DNA of 37,971 bases from Nostoc sp. NMS4 (GCF_017115095.1 NZ_JABXKI010000158.1:1-37971); one strand, 5' to 3'; positions 9,140-18,775 are shown, counted from the stretch's first letter. Made by a program: numbers and translations. The notes: generated by a model from the letters alone, not told the origin.

Positions 9140-11317
9140 TTAAATTAGGGTTCTGGGACGTACCCGATTAGCTTCATCAACTAAAGAGATTTTTTCGTCT
9201 TTAGTTGCGAGGTGCGCCATGTCGCGTAAGGCTTTTTCCAATCCCTTTCTCAGATGCACTTCTTGTAAAGGCTGTCCCAAAATTGTTAAATCAGCAGCAG
9301 CTTGGAGTTGGCGCGAGGTGATTAAATTGAGAGCAGTTTCTAATACTTGTTTAGTCAGGCGATAGCGATCGCTACCTTCTAAAGTCAGTGCTTCAATGGC
9401 CACAGAAGCGGCTTTCAGTTCTTGAGTACCTGGAGCCGAGCGATCGCCATTGATTAAAGTCCGGGCAATTTCGACTCGCGCTCGTGTATATAAATTAGAA
9501 GTTTGCGGAATATTTTCCAAAGCTGCTACAGCACCGTTGCGATTCCCAGTGGCACAAAAGCAACGTGCTAACCCAAAAGCTGCTGATACATAACTCGGAT
9601 CGGTGCGGGACACTAAATTATACATCTTAATTGCTAATTGGTAATTTTCGGCAAGTTCTGCGGCTAACCCCAACGCCAGTTTCGGAGCTAATTCTCCTGG
9701 TAAATCAAAATAAACTTGGTCAAATGCTTTCTGCGCCTCTGTGGGTTTATTTTGCGCCATCAGCGATCGCCCACGATACCAAAAGCTCCGCCAATCCCAA
9801 GGATCTTTGGCTACGACTTGGGCTATAGCTTGTTCTGCTTCTTCGTAATCATTGGTATCAATTAAGGCATTTGCCAAGCGCAACAAGGCTTCACTTGATT
9901 TCGGGAATTGTTTGACAACAACATCTAAACCGACGGCTCGCTGGACTGGATCGGCGATCGCGCTGGCATTTAGGACTGCATTAAAGCCCGGATCGGTAGC
10001 ATCCAATATTGGTATCGGTAATTGCTGATATTCTGGCTTAATTGGTTCAAAACTTCCACTGTGGGTAATAGCTAACATATCGCCGCCAAACAGGTTACTG
10101 GTGGCGGGACGGGGAATATTGGTAGAAATGGCGACAACTTCCCGCAGTACACCCAATAACTGATCTGCCATTTCATCGGCTGACTGAAATCGATCATCAG
10201 GATTTTCGGCGGTGGCTTTAATCAGAAAGCGATACAGTGATTCTTGTTGGGCAAATAAAGGTTCTTCTTGGGGGCTGGGAAGTGTGTATAAATGTTCCTT
10301 ACTAAAACCTTTAATCTCGGTGAGCAACACCGCCAAAGTTCTGCCAATGGTAAATAAATCGGAAACGATTGTGGGTCCTTCGCCGGCTTCGGGAGCGCTA
10401 TAGCCGACTGTACCGTAAATATCACCATCGGGATCATCAACGCGACGGACACCACCCAAGTCGATTAATTTCACGTCGTTGTCTTCGATCATGATGTTAT
10501 CTGGCTTGAAGTCGCAGTATACCAACCCCAAGGAATGTAAATAGGCAAAAGCTCCCAAGATACGGTGAATATATGCGATCGCTTCTGCGACGGGTAACGC
10601 CCCACGAGTTTTGCGGATTTCTTTCAGGGTTTTACCGCCCACATACTCCATGATGATAAAACCCTCAGTACCCTGGTTGACGAAATTATAAATTCCCACG
10701 ATATTAGAGTGTTTTACTACTGCTAGGAATTGTCTTTCTGCCACGGCGACGGCTGCGCTAGATGCGTCTTCGCTGTTGAGCAATCCTTTCAGTACTACAT
10801 AGCGAGATAAAGTTTTATCAAAGCCTAAATAAATCCATCCTAAACCACCATAGGCGATCGCTCCTTTAACTTCGTATTGCCCGATAACTACATCACCAGG
10901 CTTCAGAGTCGGAATAAAAGAATACTTCTGCCCACACTTGCTGCAAAATCCGTTTTCTCGTCGCAAAGAATGATTGCAACTACTACAAAAGCGTTTATTC
11001 TCTGGCACCATTGGGTTAAGAAGAATCGCTTTTTCTGGTTCCGTTGAGGGTAGTTCTGGTACAGAAGTTAATCCCGCTCCTAGTTGTCTGCGGCTACTAC
11101 GGGCAGAAGTGCTACTGGTACGCCGCGAACCCTTGGAACGATTGGTTAATGGAGACGAGCCTGTGGCTGTGGTAATTGGTGAACTTCTGAGTGTTTGTGA
11201 CGCATTTTGTTTCTGGCTGACATCAAGAGATTTTAATGCTGCTAACCCACAGACATTACAGTAGTCATCTTCAATAGTGCCAGTACATCCATTCCGCACA
11301 CAGCGAAGACTGTTCAT
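9140..11317 (-). CDS. pknG-like: PknG-like serine/threonine protein kinase (zinc ribbon - kinase - TPR)
   Basis: FCSSCNHSLRRENGFCSKCGQKYSFIPTLKPGDVVIGQYEVKGAIAYGGLGWIYLGFDK...LVYCDFKPDNIM...LIDLG...GTVGYSAPE, TPR region LPGELAPKLALGLAAEL and end VDEANRVRPRTLI agree with remembered mycobacterial PknG along its length. Confidence 0.93.
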   Translation of the reverse strand: MNSLRCVRNGCTGTIEDDYCNVCGLAALKSLDVSQKQNASQTLRSSPITTATGSSPLTNRSKGSRRTSSTSARSSRRQLGAGLTSVPELPSTEPEKAILLNPMVPENKRFCSSCNHSLRRENGFCSKCGQKYSFIPTLKPGDVVIGQYEVKGAIAYGGLGWIYLGFDKTLSRYVVLKGLLNSEDASSAAVAVAERQFLAVVKHSNIVGIYNFVNQGTEGFIIMEYVGGKTLKEIRKTRGALPVAEAIAYIHRILGAFAYLHSLGLVYCDFKPDNIMIEDNDVKLIDLGGVRRVDDPDGDIYGTVGYSAPEAGEGPTIVSDLFTIGRTLAVLLTEIKGFSKEHLYTLPSPQEEPLFAQQESLYRFLIKATAENPDDRFQSADEMADQLLGVLREVVAISTNIPRPATSNLFGGDMLAITHSGSFEPIKPEYQQLPIPILDATDPGFNAVLNASAIADPVQRAVGLDVVVKQFPKSSEALLRLANALIDTNDYEEAEQAIAQVVAKDPWDWRSFWYRGRSLMAQNKPTEAQKAFDQVYFDLPGELAPKLALGLAAELAENYQLAIKMYNLVSRTDPSYVSAAFGLARCFCATGNRNGAVAALENIPQTSNLYTRARVEIARTLINGDRSAPGTQELKAASVAIEALTLEGSDRYRLTKQVLETALNLITSRQLQAAADLTILGQPLQEVHLRKGLEKALRDMAHLATKDEKISLVDEANRVRPRTLI

Positions 11318-11395
11318 TGAAGTCTCCTCAATCTATAGTCATAAATCATTGTCTATTCTTCTCCCGATCTTTTTCACCAGATATCTGCTTTATTG

Positions 11396-11531
11396 CAATA
11401 CGGTTCAGTTAAGGAGAATTGTAGGTTGGGTTGAGGAACGAAACCCAACATTTTCGGTGGTTTGTTGGGTTTCACTTCGTTCAACCCAACCTACACAGTT
11501 TATGGTTTTTGACGCTAACTGAACCGTATTG
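11396..11531. mobile_element. MITE-like palindromic element, 136 bp, with 10-bp target-site duplication
   Basis: Perfect 16-bp TIR CAATACGGTTCAGTTA...TAACTGAACCGTATTG; flanking direct repeats TGCTTTATTG at 11386-11395 and 11532-11541; inner complementary arms TGTAGGTTGGGTTGA...TTCAACCCAACCTACA. Confidence 0.88.
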
Positions 11532-11546
11532 TGCTTTATTGTTCCC

Positions 11547-12755
11547 TTAAAATTGGCTGTTTAAACGTTTTTCATATTGGGAAACTAATTCCGATGCCTT
11601 GTCTAATGGAGTTGGGCGCATATAGAGGAGTTGTGTTGCTTTTTGGGCTAAATCAACCAAGGTAATATCTTCAATCAATCCCCGCGCTAAGGCTTTCGCT
11701 TTGAGGGCATCCAGTCGTCCCCGTAACTCCCGACGAGTTTGTAATAAAGTACTATTAGCTGTGTATGTCTGTTGCTCTACAGTTATGTATTCTTTAGCTT
11801 TGGCTATCCAATTATCTAAACCGAGCATAACTGGACTAACTAAACCCTCCTCTAGCTTGTTTTGTAAGCGGGTGAGCCATTGGCTAAGGGCATCTATCTG
11901 CTCTTGGGGTAATGGAGTGTGCTGTGTTAGATACAAAACTTTTTCTTGGCTTTCCGTAAAAGTAGTAATAGATTGTGAGTGAAGTCTAATTAATTGTGCT
12001 AATAAATTGTGAGCGATCGCTAGTTTCTCTTGTATCTGAGCCTGTTGTTTCTGGGCTTGCTCTAAGAATAATTTAACTTGTGCCAACAAAGGTTTGATTT
12101 GCTGATCTATCTCTTTGCTCACTCCTAAAGGATCTTGCTCAATCCTTTCTCGTAGAGAAGCGATCGCCTCATGAGCTTCTACCAGTTCCCGACAAGAGGC
12201 TGGATTGAGTGATGCGGCTAAGTTCTGCCCTAAGATAATTTGCGATTCTGCATCTTGGAGTATAAATTCTAGATTTGTCCAAGCGGCATCAACCGCTAGA
12301 ACTGCATCTCTGGCCACAGAAAAAGCCTGAGTCATTACTTCTAATAATTGTGCAGGAGCGATCGCGTTTGCTTGTTGGGTAACAGTCAGCAATTCTCTCT
12401 GTGCTAATGGCCTTTGCACAACAGACAGATGAATCGAAGTGCCTGTTAATAGTTGTTTAATTTCATCAATTTTTTCCTCTGTTCCCAAAAATCGTGGTAG
12501 TTGCTGCCGCAATCTACTGGCTCGATCTATTGTTTGCACCAATAGGTCAAAGTACTGAAATAAATCGTTCATTGCCTCCAACGCCGGAGTCACTTTTTGA
12601 GCAGTAATGCCTGTCAAATGAACTTTCGGAAAACCAGGACTCCCACAAAGGCGTTGATATACTGGGAGTTCTTGTAGATCAAACAGGTTTTGGCTAACTA
12701 CTTTAATTTTATTTTTCCAGTCAGCTAAGAGTTGATCAACAATTTTGGTTGTCAT
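11547..12755 (-). CDS. coiled-coil-rich hypothetical protein
   Basis: 402-aa ORF rich in Gln/Leu/Ala heptads; same strand and next to the kinase cluster. Confidence 0.7.
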   Translation of the reverse strand: MTTKIVDQLLADWKNKIKVVSQNLFDLQELPVYQRLCGSPGFPKVHLTGITAQKVTPALEAMNDLFQYFDLLVQTIDRASRLRQQLPRFLGTEEKIDEIKQLLTGTSIHLSVVQRPLAQRELLTVTQQANAIAPAQLLEVMTQAFSVARDAVLAVDAAWTNLEFILQDAESQIILGQNLAASLNPASCRELVEAHEAIASLRERIEQDPLGVSKEIDQQIKPLLAQVKLFLEQAQKQQAQIQEKLAIAHNLLAQLIRLHSQSITTFTESQEKVLYLTQHTPLPQEQIDALSQWLTRLQNKLEEGLVSPVMLGLDNWIAKAKEYITVEQQTYTANSTLLQTRRELRGRLDALKAKALARGLIEDITLVDLAQKATQLLYMRPTPLDKASELVSQYEKRLNSQF

Positions 12756-12943
12756 AACGAGTACTGCTGTATAAAAGGCTTACTGGCAACATTGCCCTCG
12801 ATTCTATCTTTATTATTGTTAATGGACAGGGCATCATATCAGAATTCGTGATTGCATAGCGCTTTCATGAAGGCAGGTTTGTTCCTCTGACTCATTCTTA
12901 GAGTGGATATTTGCAATAAATCAAGCCATCCATTCAGTCCAAT

Positions 12944-13210
12944 GTGGCGCATCTGCCACCAATTGAGCAAACTTATCAGGGTCAAGATCCTCAAACTCCA
13001 GCATCACCAAAGCTCAAGAGGACGAAAAGATTCGTAATTCTATTGGGGTGGCTGATGGTGAGCCTTACTGGAACGCATACCTGGGGGAGTGGCAGGTTTG
13101 GGTTAACTTTGGAAGTGGCTGTAGGTCTGTGGTGTGCGATTGGTTGGTGGCGGTGTAGGGCAAATCATGTATCCGCAGCTTTCATAAATCTCAATATCTC
13201 AAGTAACTAG
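12944..13210 (+). CDS. possible small membrane protein (GTG start)
   Basis: 88-aa ORF with one hydrophobic stretch RFVILLGWLMVSLTG; overlaps the end of the convergent gene. Confidence 0.25.
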   Translation: MAHLPPIEQTYQGQDPQTPASPKLKRTKRFVILLGWLMVSLTGTHTWGSGRFGLTLEVAVGLWCAIGWWRCRANHVSAAFINLNISSN

Positions 13211-16104
13211 CCCATTTGCCGAGCCATTAACTGGGCAAATAGACCTTCAACAGTAGCTAGTTCGTCAAAAGTTCCCTGTTGGACAACTCTACCTGCTTGG
13301 AGTACATAGATGCGGTGAGCGTTACGGATGGTACTAAGTCGATGTGCGATCGCTATTCTGGTAACTTGTAATTTATTTAAGCTTTCACTCACAATGGCTT
13401 GAGTTTTATTATCAAGGGCACTGGTGGCTTCATCAAAAAATAAAATCCGGGGTTTTAATGCCAAAGCACGAGCAATCAACAATCTTTGGCGTTGTCCTCC
13501 AGAAAGATTACTACCCCCTTCGCTCACCACAGTATGCATTTGCATGGGCATGGTGGTGATATCATCAGCAAATCCAGACATCCGCGCTGCTTCCCAAGCT
13601 TCATCTAAGGTCATCTGTGCGCCACCTGCGATATTCTCAAAAATGGAAGCGGAATTTAGTTGGCCATTTTGTAAAACTACGCCCAATTGTCGGCGCACTG
13701 CATCCACATCTAACCCAGATAAATCTTGACCATCGTAGTAAACACTACCTGCTTGGGGAGTTTCAAATCCCAGTAGTAATCGCAGTAACGTCGATTTACC
13801 ACTACCAGAACCGCCTACCAGAGCAATAAATTCTCCTGGTTCGGCAGAGATACTCACGTCATCTAATGTTAGTGCGCCATCACTGCGATAGCAAAAGGTA
13901 ACATGGTCTACAGTAATTTTCCCTATGAGCTTACCAGGATCGGCTTTGCACATATCCACCTCTGGGATAGTTGCCAAAATTGGCTGTGTGCGCTGCCATT
14001 GGGGGATGACTTGCAAAATTTCTGTAATTGTATTGCTCAGATTTGTGGTGCCTCTGGTAAAGTTACCAAAAGCTGTGTTAAAAGCCAGGAAGGTGCCAAG
14101 AGATAATTCAACTGTTCCTGAAGTTTGCGGAGCTTCCAGCAGTTTAATCGTAAACCAAAAAAGTACTCCAGAAGTCAGTATGGGCATGACTGTATTGAAC
14201 AGGACAACGGCATCTTCTATGCGTTGCGTACTCAGTTCCAGCTTAATTTGGCGAGTGTAGTTTTTACTCCAAGCAGCAAAGGCGCGTTCTTGGGCACCAG
14301 CAATATGTAGTTTAGAAATGCCATTGATTAGCTGTACTGTCTGCCCAAAAATATTACCCTGGACTTCCAGTAGCGGACGCACCTTGGCTAACAGCAGTAT
14401 ACCAGAGAGGGTGGTGAAAGCGATCGCAACTACTGCAACTCCAACGGCGATAAAAGCTAATTTGTAGTTGTAATAAAATAACTGTGCCAAATAAAACAGT
14501 GCAAACGAACTCGTAATTAGATTAATCAGACTTGTTCCACTGAGTTTGCGGCGAATTGTACTCACCGATGTGATGCGGGATAGTAGATCCCCGGTTGTGT
14601 ATTGTCGGAAAAAAGACACTGGTAAGTTGAGCAACCGATCCCATACCCCCGCTTGGGTGGAAGCATCGCCAGTCGATTCCATCCGCAACAGAGCAAAACC
14701 CTGTGCTAACTGAAATAAAGCTGTACCCAAAGCTGCAACCAGCAAACCTAAGCCGATTTGCAGTAATAAACCGCGATCGCTATCGGGAATTGCATTATCT
14801 ATAATAATTGATGTGGCATAAGGTGTAATCATCCCCAGCAACGTTACCGCAATGCCACTAAATACAATTGCCAACAGGCCTTGATTCTGTCCTTGGAGTG
14901 TGAACTTGAATATATCAATAGCTTTGAGTGCTTTATCGGGCAAAGAACGATAAAACATATAAGCAACAGGAGCCAATGTTGCAGCTATCTGTTCATCTAC
15001 TTTGACACGGGTACGTTCAACCGGGTCAAAAATTTCATAACGAGTTGGAGAAATCGGTAGTAGGGCGACTGGGCGGTTATCTTGGGTATAGGCAATTAAA
15101 GCGCCAGAATCCTTTTCCCACCAATTATCTCGCAATAGCACCCGCCGCATCCGAATCCGGGAAGCCCGAACAATTGCTTCTAAAGGTTCCTTGAGCCGCT
15201 TCAGGTTTTCCGAACGAGACGGGGGACGAATTTTGATCCCCATCGCTCTACCTACAGCACCAGCCGCCACCAGCAAAGGTGTACCTTCTAAAAAAAAGTC
15301 GCTATCTTGGGAATTTAGCGTTGATGCTAGTTCGCCTAAAGCCTCCATTGTGACTTGACGATTTAGGCGTTGGCGATCGCGCAACCGGATTATTTCTGTT
15401 TGTGCTTCTTGCTCATCTATAATATTGATGCATTGCAAGAGTTGAGTATGGAAGTGAGATAACCCAGCCAGCAGTGTATCTGGATTTGAGAATTCGCTGG
15501 TAGTGTGAGTTGTCAATTGAACTCCTTCCACAGCTGACAACCACATTTTATCAGTCAGGGGAAAAGTCGCAGTGGTTGGTGTTAAGGTGATTTCCTCAAA
15601 CCCCAGAAAGCGGACATTTCCTTGGTGAAGTTGTACCCAACAGATGACACCCGCTTCTGGCTGGAAAGTCTGAGCATTATTTAAGGAAAATCGTACTTCT
15701 TCCTTAGCCTTCACCTGAATTTTCGGCATAGTAACTTGGGAGAATACACCAGCGAGTTGTAAAAGCCAAGTTTCTATCCAAGTTAAAACTTTTGTATCTG
15801 CATTGGCTACTAACTCCCGCAAACATTCTTGATGTACTTGGAGTAATTCAGTTTCGCCAATGGGAACTGCTAAAATCTGATGTTGTTGATTAGCAGTTCC
15901 AAAAAGTGCTTCACCTTGATTAATACTGCATAGATAACGGCGCGTTCCTTCGATAACACCATCTTTGAGTGTGACAGCAAACAAAGCCATAGAGCCAGAC
16001 TGAACTACCCAAACTCTAGAAGGGTCATTCAGTAGAATTGGTTCATTGCCATTAATTATGTAAACCTGACCGTGTATTAGCATTTGGGAATGGGGAGAAA
16101 TCAA
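13207..16104 (-). CDS. NHLM bacteriocin-system-type ABC transporter, permease/ATP-binding (second ABC type)
   Basis: 965 aa; long N-terminal non-transport region; ABC TMD; Walker A GGSGSGKSTLL, signature LSGGQRQRLLIARAL, Walker B ILFFDEATSALD. Confidence 0.88.
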   Translation of the reverse strand: MISPHSQMLIHGQVYIINGNEPILLNDPSRVWVVQSGSMALFAVTLKDGVIEGTRRYLCSINQGEALFGTANQQHQILAVPIGETELLQVHQECLRELVANADTKVLTWIETWLLQLAGVFSQVTMPKIQVKAKEEVRFSLNNAQTFQPEAGVICWVQLHQGNVRFLGFEEITLTPTTATFPLTDKMWLSAVEGVQLTTHTTSEFSNPDTLLAGLSHFHTQLLQCINIIDEQEAQTEIIRLRDRQRLNRQVTMEALGELASTLNSQDSDFFLEGTPLLVAAGAVGRAMGIKIRPPSRSENLKRLKEPLEAIVRASRIRMRRVLLRDNWWEKDSGALIAYTQDNRPVALLPISPTRYEIFDPVERTRVKVDEQIAATLAPVAYMFYRSLPDKALKAIDIFKFTLQGQNQGLLAIVFSGIAVTLLGMITPYATSIIIDNAIPDSDRGLLLQIGLGLLVAALGTALFQLAQGFALLRMESTGDASTQAGVWDRLLNLPVSFFRQYTTGDLLSRITSVSTIRRKLSGTSLINLITSSFALFYLAQLFYYNYKLAFIAVGVAVVAIAFTTLSGILLLAKVRPLLEVQGNIFGQTVQLINGISKLHIAGAQERAFAAWSKNYTRQIKLELSTQRIEDAVVLFNTVMPILTSGVLFWFTIKLLEAPQTSGTVELSLGTFLAFNTAFGNFTRGTTNLSNTITEILQVIPQWQRTQPILATIPEVDMCKADPGKLIGKITVDHVTFCYRSDGALTLDDVSISAEPGEFIALVGGSGSGKSTLLRLLLGFETPQAGSVYYDGQDLSGLDVDAVRRQLGVVLQNGQLNSASIFENIAGGAQMTLDEAWEAARMSGFADDITTMPMQMHTVVSEGGSNLSGGQRQRLLIARALALKPRILFFDEATSALDNKTQAIVSESLNKLQVTRIAIAHRLSTIRNAHRIYVLQAGRVVQQGTFDELATVEGLFAQLMARQMG

Positions 16105-16126
16105 TTAAAACTACAGGGGGGTATTA

Positions 16127-16272
16127 TGGTGGTTCTCGAATGGATGCAACACACTTTGACCTCTCTCCAAACCTCTCTCCTAAAAGCAGAGAGGCTTTGA
16201 ATCTTACTCCCCTTCCCTACAAGGGAAGGGGCTGGGGGTTAGGTCTGTATTCGACTCAACCGAGAACCGCTA
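16127..16272. mobile_element. candidate MITE, 146 bp
   Basis: Ends TGGTGGTTCTCG and CGAGAACCGCTA (10/12 complementary), direct repeats TATTA at 16122-16126 and 16273-16277, two inner hairpins (CCTCTCTCCTAAAAGCAGAGAGG; CCCCTTCCCTACAAGGGAAGGGG). Confidence 0.6.
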
Positions 16273-16303
16273 TATTATGTGCATCTTCATACAGAATTGG
16301 TAT

Positions 16304-16480
16304 AAGCCTAAACATTGAACCTTTAAGCCTAAACATTAAACCTTTAAGCCTAAACATTGAACCTTTAAGCCTAAACATTGAACCTTTAAGCCTAAACATT
16401 AAACCTTTAAGCCTAAACATTGAACCTTTAAGCCTAAACATTGAACCTTTAAGCCTAAACATTGAACCTTTAAGCCTAAA
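16304..16480. repeat. 21-bp tandem repeat, eight full units plus a partial
   Basis: Unit AAGCCTAAACATTGAACCTTT; G/A variant order across units is G A G G A G G G. Confidence 0.97.
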
Positions 16481-16525
16481 ACTTTAAGTTCTAACTCTCT
16501 TCCTCCTTTCTCATGCTTCCACCGC

Positions 16526-18775
16526 TTACCCTTCAGTGCGAATTAACCGCGAATATACGCCGTCTATTTGCCATAAATCCCTGTGAGTGCCTTGTTGTAC
16601 AACCTTTCCGCGTTCTAGAACAATAATTTGATCGCAATCGCGGATAGTGCTTAACCGGTGAGCGACAATTATGCAGGTGCATCCGCGACGACGGAGATTT
16701 TGGTCAATGATTTGTTCTGTTTCTGCATCGAGGGCGCTGGTGGCTTCATCCATTACAAGTATTGAAGGATTATTCACCAAAGCGCGAGCGATTTCTAAGC
16801 GTTGTCGCTGACCGCCACTTAAATTAGCAGCACCTTCTATGAGTTCAGCATCCAATCCTCCAGACATAGAGAAAATTACATCAGCGATCGCGGCATCTTG
16901 ACATGCCCGTATTAGGTTTTTATCTGGTACAGTAGTATCCCAGAGGGTCAAATTATCTCGAACCGTACCGCCAAACAGCAAAATTTCCTGCTCCACCATT
17001 GCCACAGAGTTAGTAAGCAGTTGTTGGGAAATCTGATTTCTCGGTTTACCATCAAAGCAAACTTCCCCCGCCCAAGATTCATAAAGTCCGCTCACAACTT
17101 TAGCAATAGTAGACTTCCCCGAACCGCTTCCACCGACCAAAGCTACTCGCTGTCCCGGCTTAATTGTCATACTAAAGTTTTCAATTAATGGTGCTTCCAG
17201 ACGGCTATAACCAAAAGTGATATTCCGCAACTCCACATAACCCTGTAATTTGGGAAGAAGATAGGGGGATGAGGGGGATGAGGAAGAATTTACTTCCCCT
17301 GCTCCCCCTGCCTCCCCTGCCTCCCCAATGGGATTATCCAGTACATCATCCAGCCGAATCAAATTCCCTTCCAATTCTTGGAGAGTAGTACCAAAGTTGA
17401 CGAGATTGTTAACAGGTTGCTGGAAACCTAACATTAAACCTTGAAAAGCAATGAGCATTCCAATGCTGAGATGTCCATCCATTACCCGTAAACTACCAAC
17501 TACCAACAAAAACATCGAAGAAAGAGCGGATAAAAGTGTGGGTAATACAGAGAATGTCTGGTTTGTGACTCCTAATTCCTGCTGAGAATTGAGAGCTTTG
17601 GTATAATAACCTGACCACCGGGAAAAGAAATCTGACTCCAACCCGGATGCTTTAAGTGTTTCAATACTTTGAAGTGCAGCAATGGATAACCCAGCCGCCT
17701 TACCATATTCTTGGATTAATCTTTGATTAGCATCTACCCGTTGTCGAGAAATCCACTGCAAAGTTAAGACGTTCACACCAGCAAAGCCGACCACCATCAA
17801 AGTCAGCACCCAGTCATACTGCACCATGACTAAGGCATAAAAAACCACCATCAAAGTATCAATAATTGTAGTTGCCAACTTTCCTGCGAGAACATCAGCA
17901 ACTTGGTCGTTGAGAGTAGTCCGGTTACTGATTTCTCCAGCAAAACGTTGAGCATAAAAACTAACTGGTAGCCGCAGGATATGCCAGAGGAAGCGGCTGG
18001 ACATGCCTACACCCAGTTTGATTTTTAAACGGCGCAGATAGCGCAACCGTAATAATGTTAGCGATCCTTGGAGTATAGCAGCGATCGCCATGCCCACAAG
18101 CAAAGGACGCAGCCATAATTGCCGCCCCTGCACCAAAATGTCATCTACAAACACCTGGCTGAACACAGGTACTACTAACCCAACCACCGTTAAGAAAAAT
18201 CCTGCAACCATAGAGTAAACTAAAGCATCTCCAGCCCCCTGTAGCCGTGACCACAGAGATAAAATCATACTGGGTTTGCGACCACCTTTAGTAAACTCCG
18301 CCCCTGGTTCAATCACCAGCACAACTCCCGTATACCCCTCGTCAAATTCCTGTAAAGAAACATGACGCGGCCCCATACCGGGGTCATTGAGATAAACTCG
18401 CTCATTGCGAAATCCCTCTACCACAACGAAGTGGTTGAAGTTCCAAAAAACAATATAGGGAGGACGCAGTTCTTGCAGTTGCTTGAGTTCTTTTTTAAAC
18501 CCTTTAGCTTCAAGTCCATAACTTCTAGCAGCTTTGAGCATATTAGATGCCTTGCTGCCATCGCGGGAAACTCCGCAATCTCGGCGCAGTTGTGGCAGTG
18601 GTACAATGCGATCGTAGTAACCCAAAATAATTCCCAAAGCCGCAGCACCACATTCCACAGCTTCCATTTGCAAAAGTGTAGGTGTTTTTACCCGAATGCT
18701 TCGGCGTGGCAATAATTTTTGCAAGTACTGCCAAGGATTAAACGGTGTTACTAAAGTAGATTTAATAGATACCAC
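16526..18775 (-). CDS. NHLM bacteriocin-system-type peptidase/ABC transporter with C39 domain
   Basis: C39 motifs QMEAVECGAAALGIILGYY, FNHFVVVEGF, NDPGMG; TMD; Walker A GGSGSGKSTIAK, LSGGQRQRLEIARAL, ILVMDEATSALD. Confidence 0.92.
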   Translation of the reverse strand: MVSIKSTLVTPFNPWQYLQKLLPRRSIRVKTPTLLQMEAVECGAAALGIILGYYDRIVPLPQLRRDCGVSRDGSKASNMLKAARSYGLEAKGFKKELKQLQELRPPYIVFWNFNHFVVVEGFRNERVYLNDPGMGPRHVSLQEFDEGYTGVVLVIEPGAEFTKGGRKPSMILSLWSRLQGAGDALVYSMVAGFFLTVVGLVVPVFSQVFVDDILVQGRQLWLRPLLVGMAIAAILQGSLTLLRLRYLRRLKIKLGVGMSSRFLWHILRLPVSFYAQRFAGEISNRTTLNDQVADVLAGKLATTIIDTLMVVFYALVMVQYDWVLTLMVVGFAGVNVLTLQWISRQRVDANQRLIQEYGKAAGLSIAALQSIETLKASGLESDFFSRWSGYYTKALNSQQELGVTNQTFSVLPTLLSALSSMFLLVVGSLRVMDGHLSIGMLIAFQGLMLGFQQPVNNLVNFGTTLQELEGNLIRLDDVLDNPIGEAGEAGGAGEVNSSSSPSSPYLLPKLQGYVELRNITFGYSRLEAPLIENFSMTIKPGQRVALVGGSGSGKSTIAKVVSGLYESWAGEVCFDGKPRNQISQQLLTNSVAMVEQEILLFGGTVRDNLTLWDTTVPDKNLIRACQDAAIADVIFSMSGGLDAELIEGAANLSGGQRQRLEIARALVNNPSILVMDEATSALDAETEQIIDQNLRRRGCTCIIVAHRLSTIRDCDQIIVLERGKVVQQGTHRDLWQIDGVYSRLIRTEG

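Noticed and set aside
11277-11522. 81-aa plus-strand ORF
   Set aside because: Runs through the MITE and the start of the antisense kinase gene.
16304-16480. CRISPR array
   Set aside because: Units are directly contiguous with no spacers and no cas genes nearby.
16140-16487. Plus ORF and minus ORF (16256-16462) with SLNIEPL / MFRLKGS repeats as genes
   Set aside because: Open frames result from the 21-bp period (divisible by three, no stop in unit) and a MITE-like element; no RBS or conserved N-terminus.
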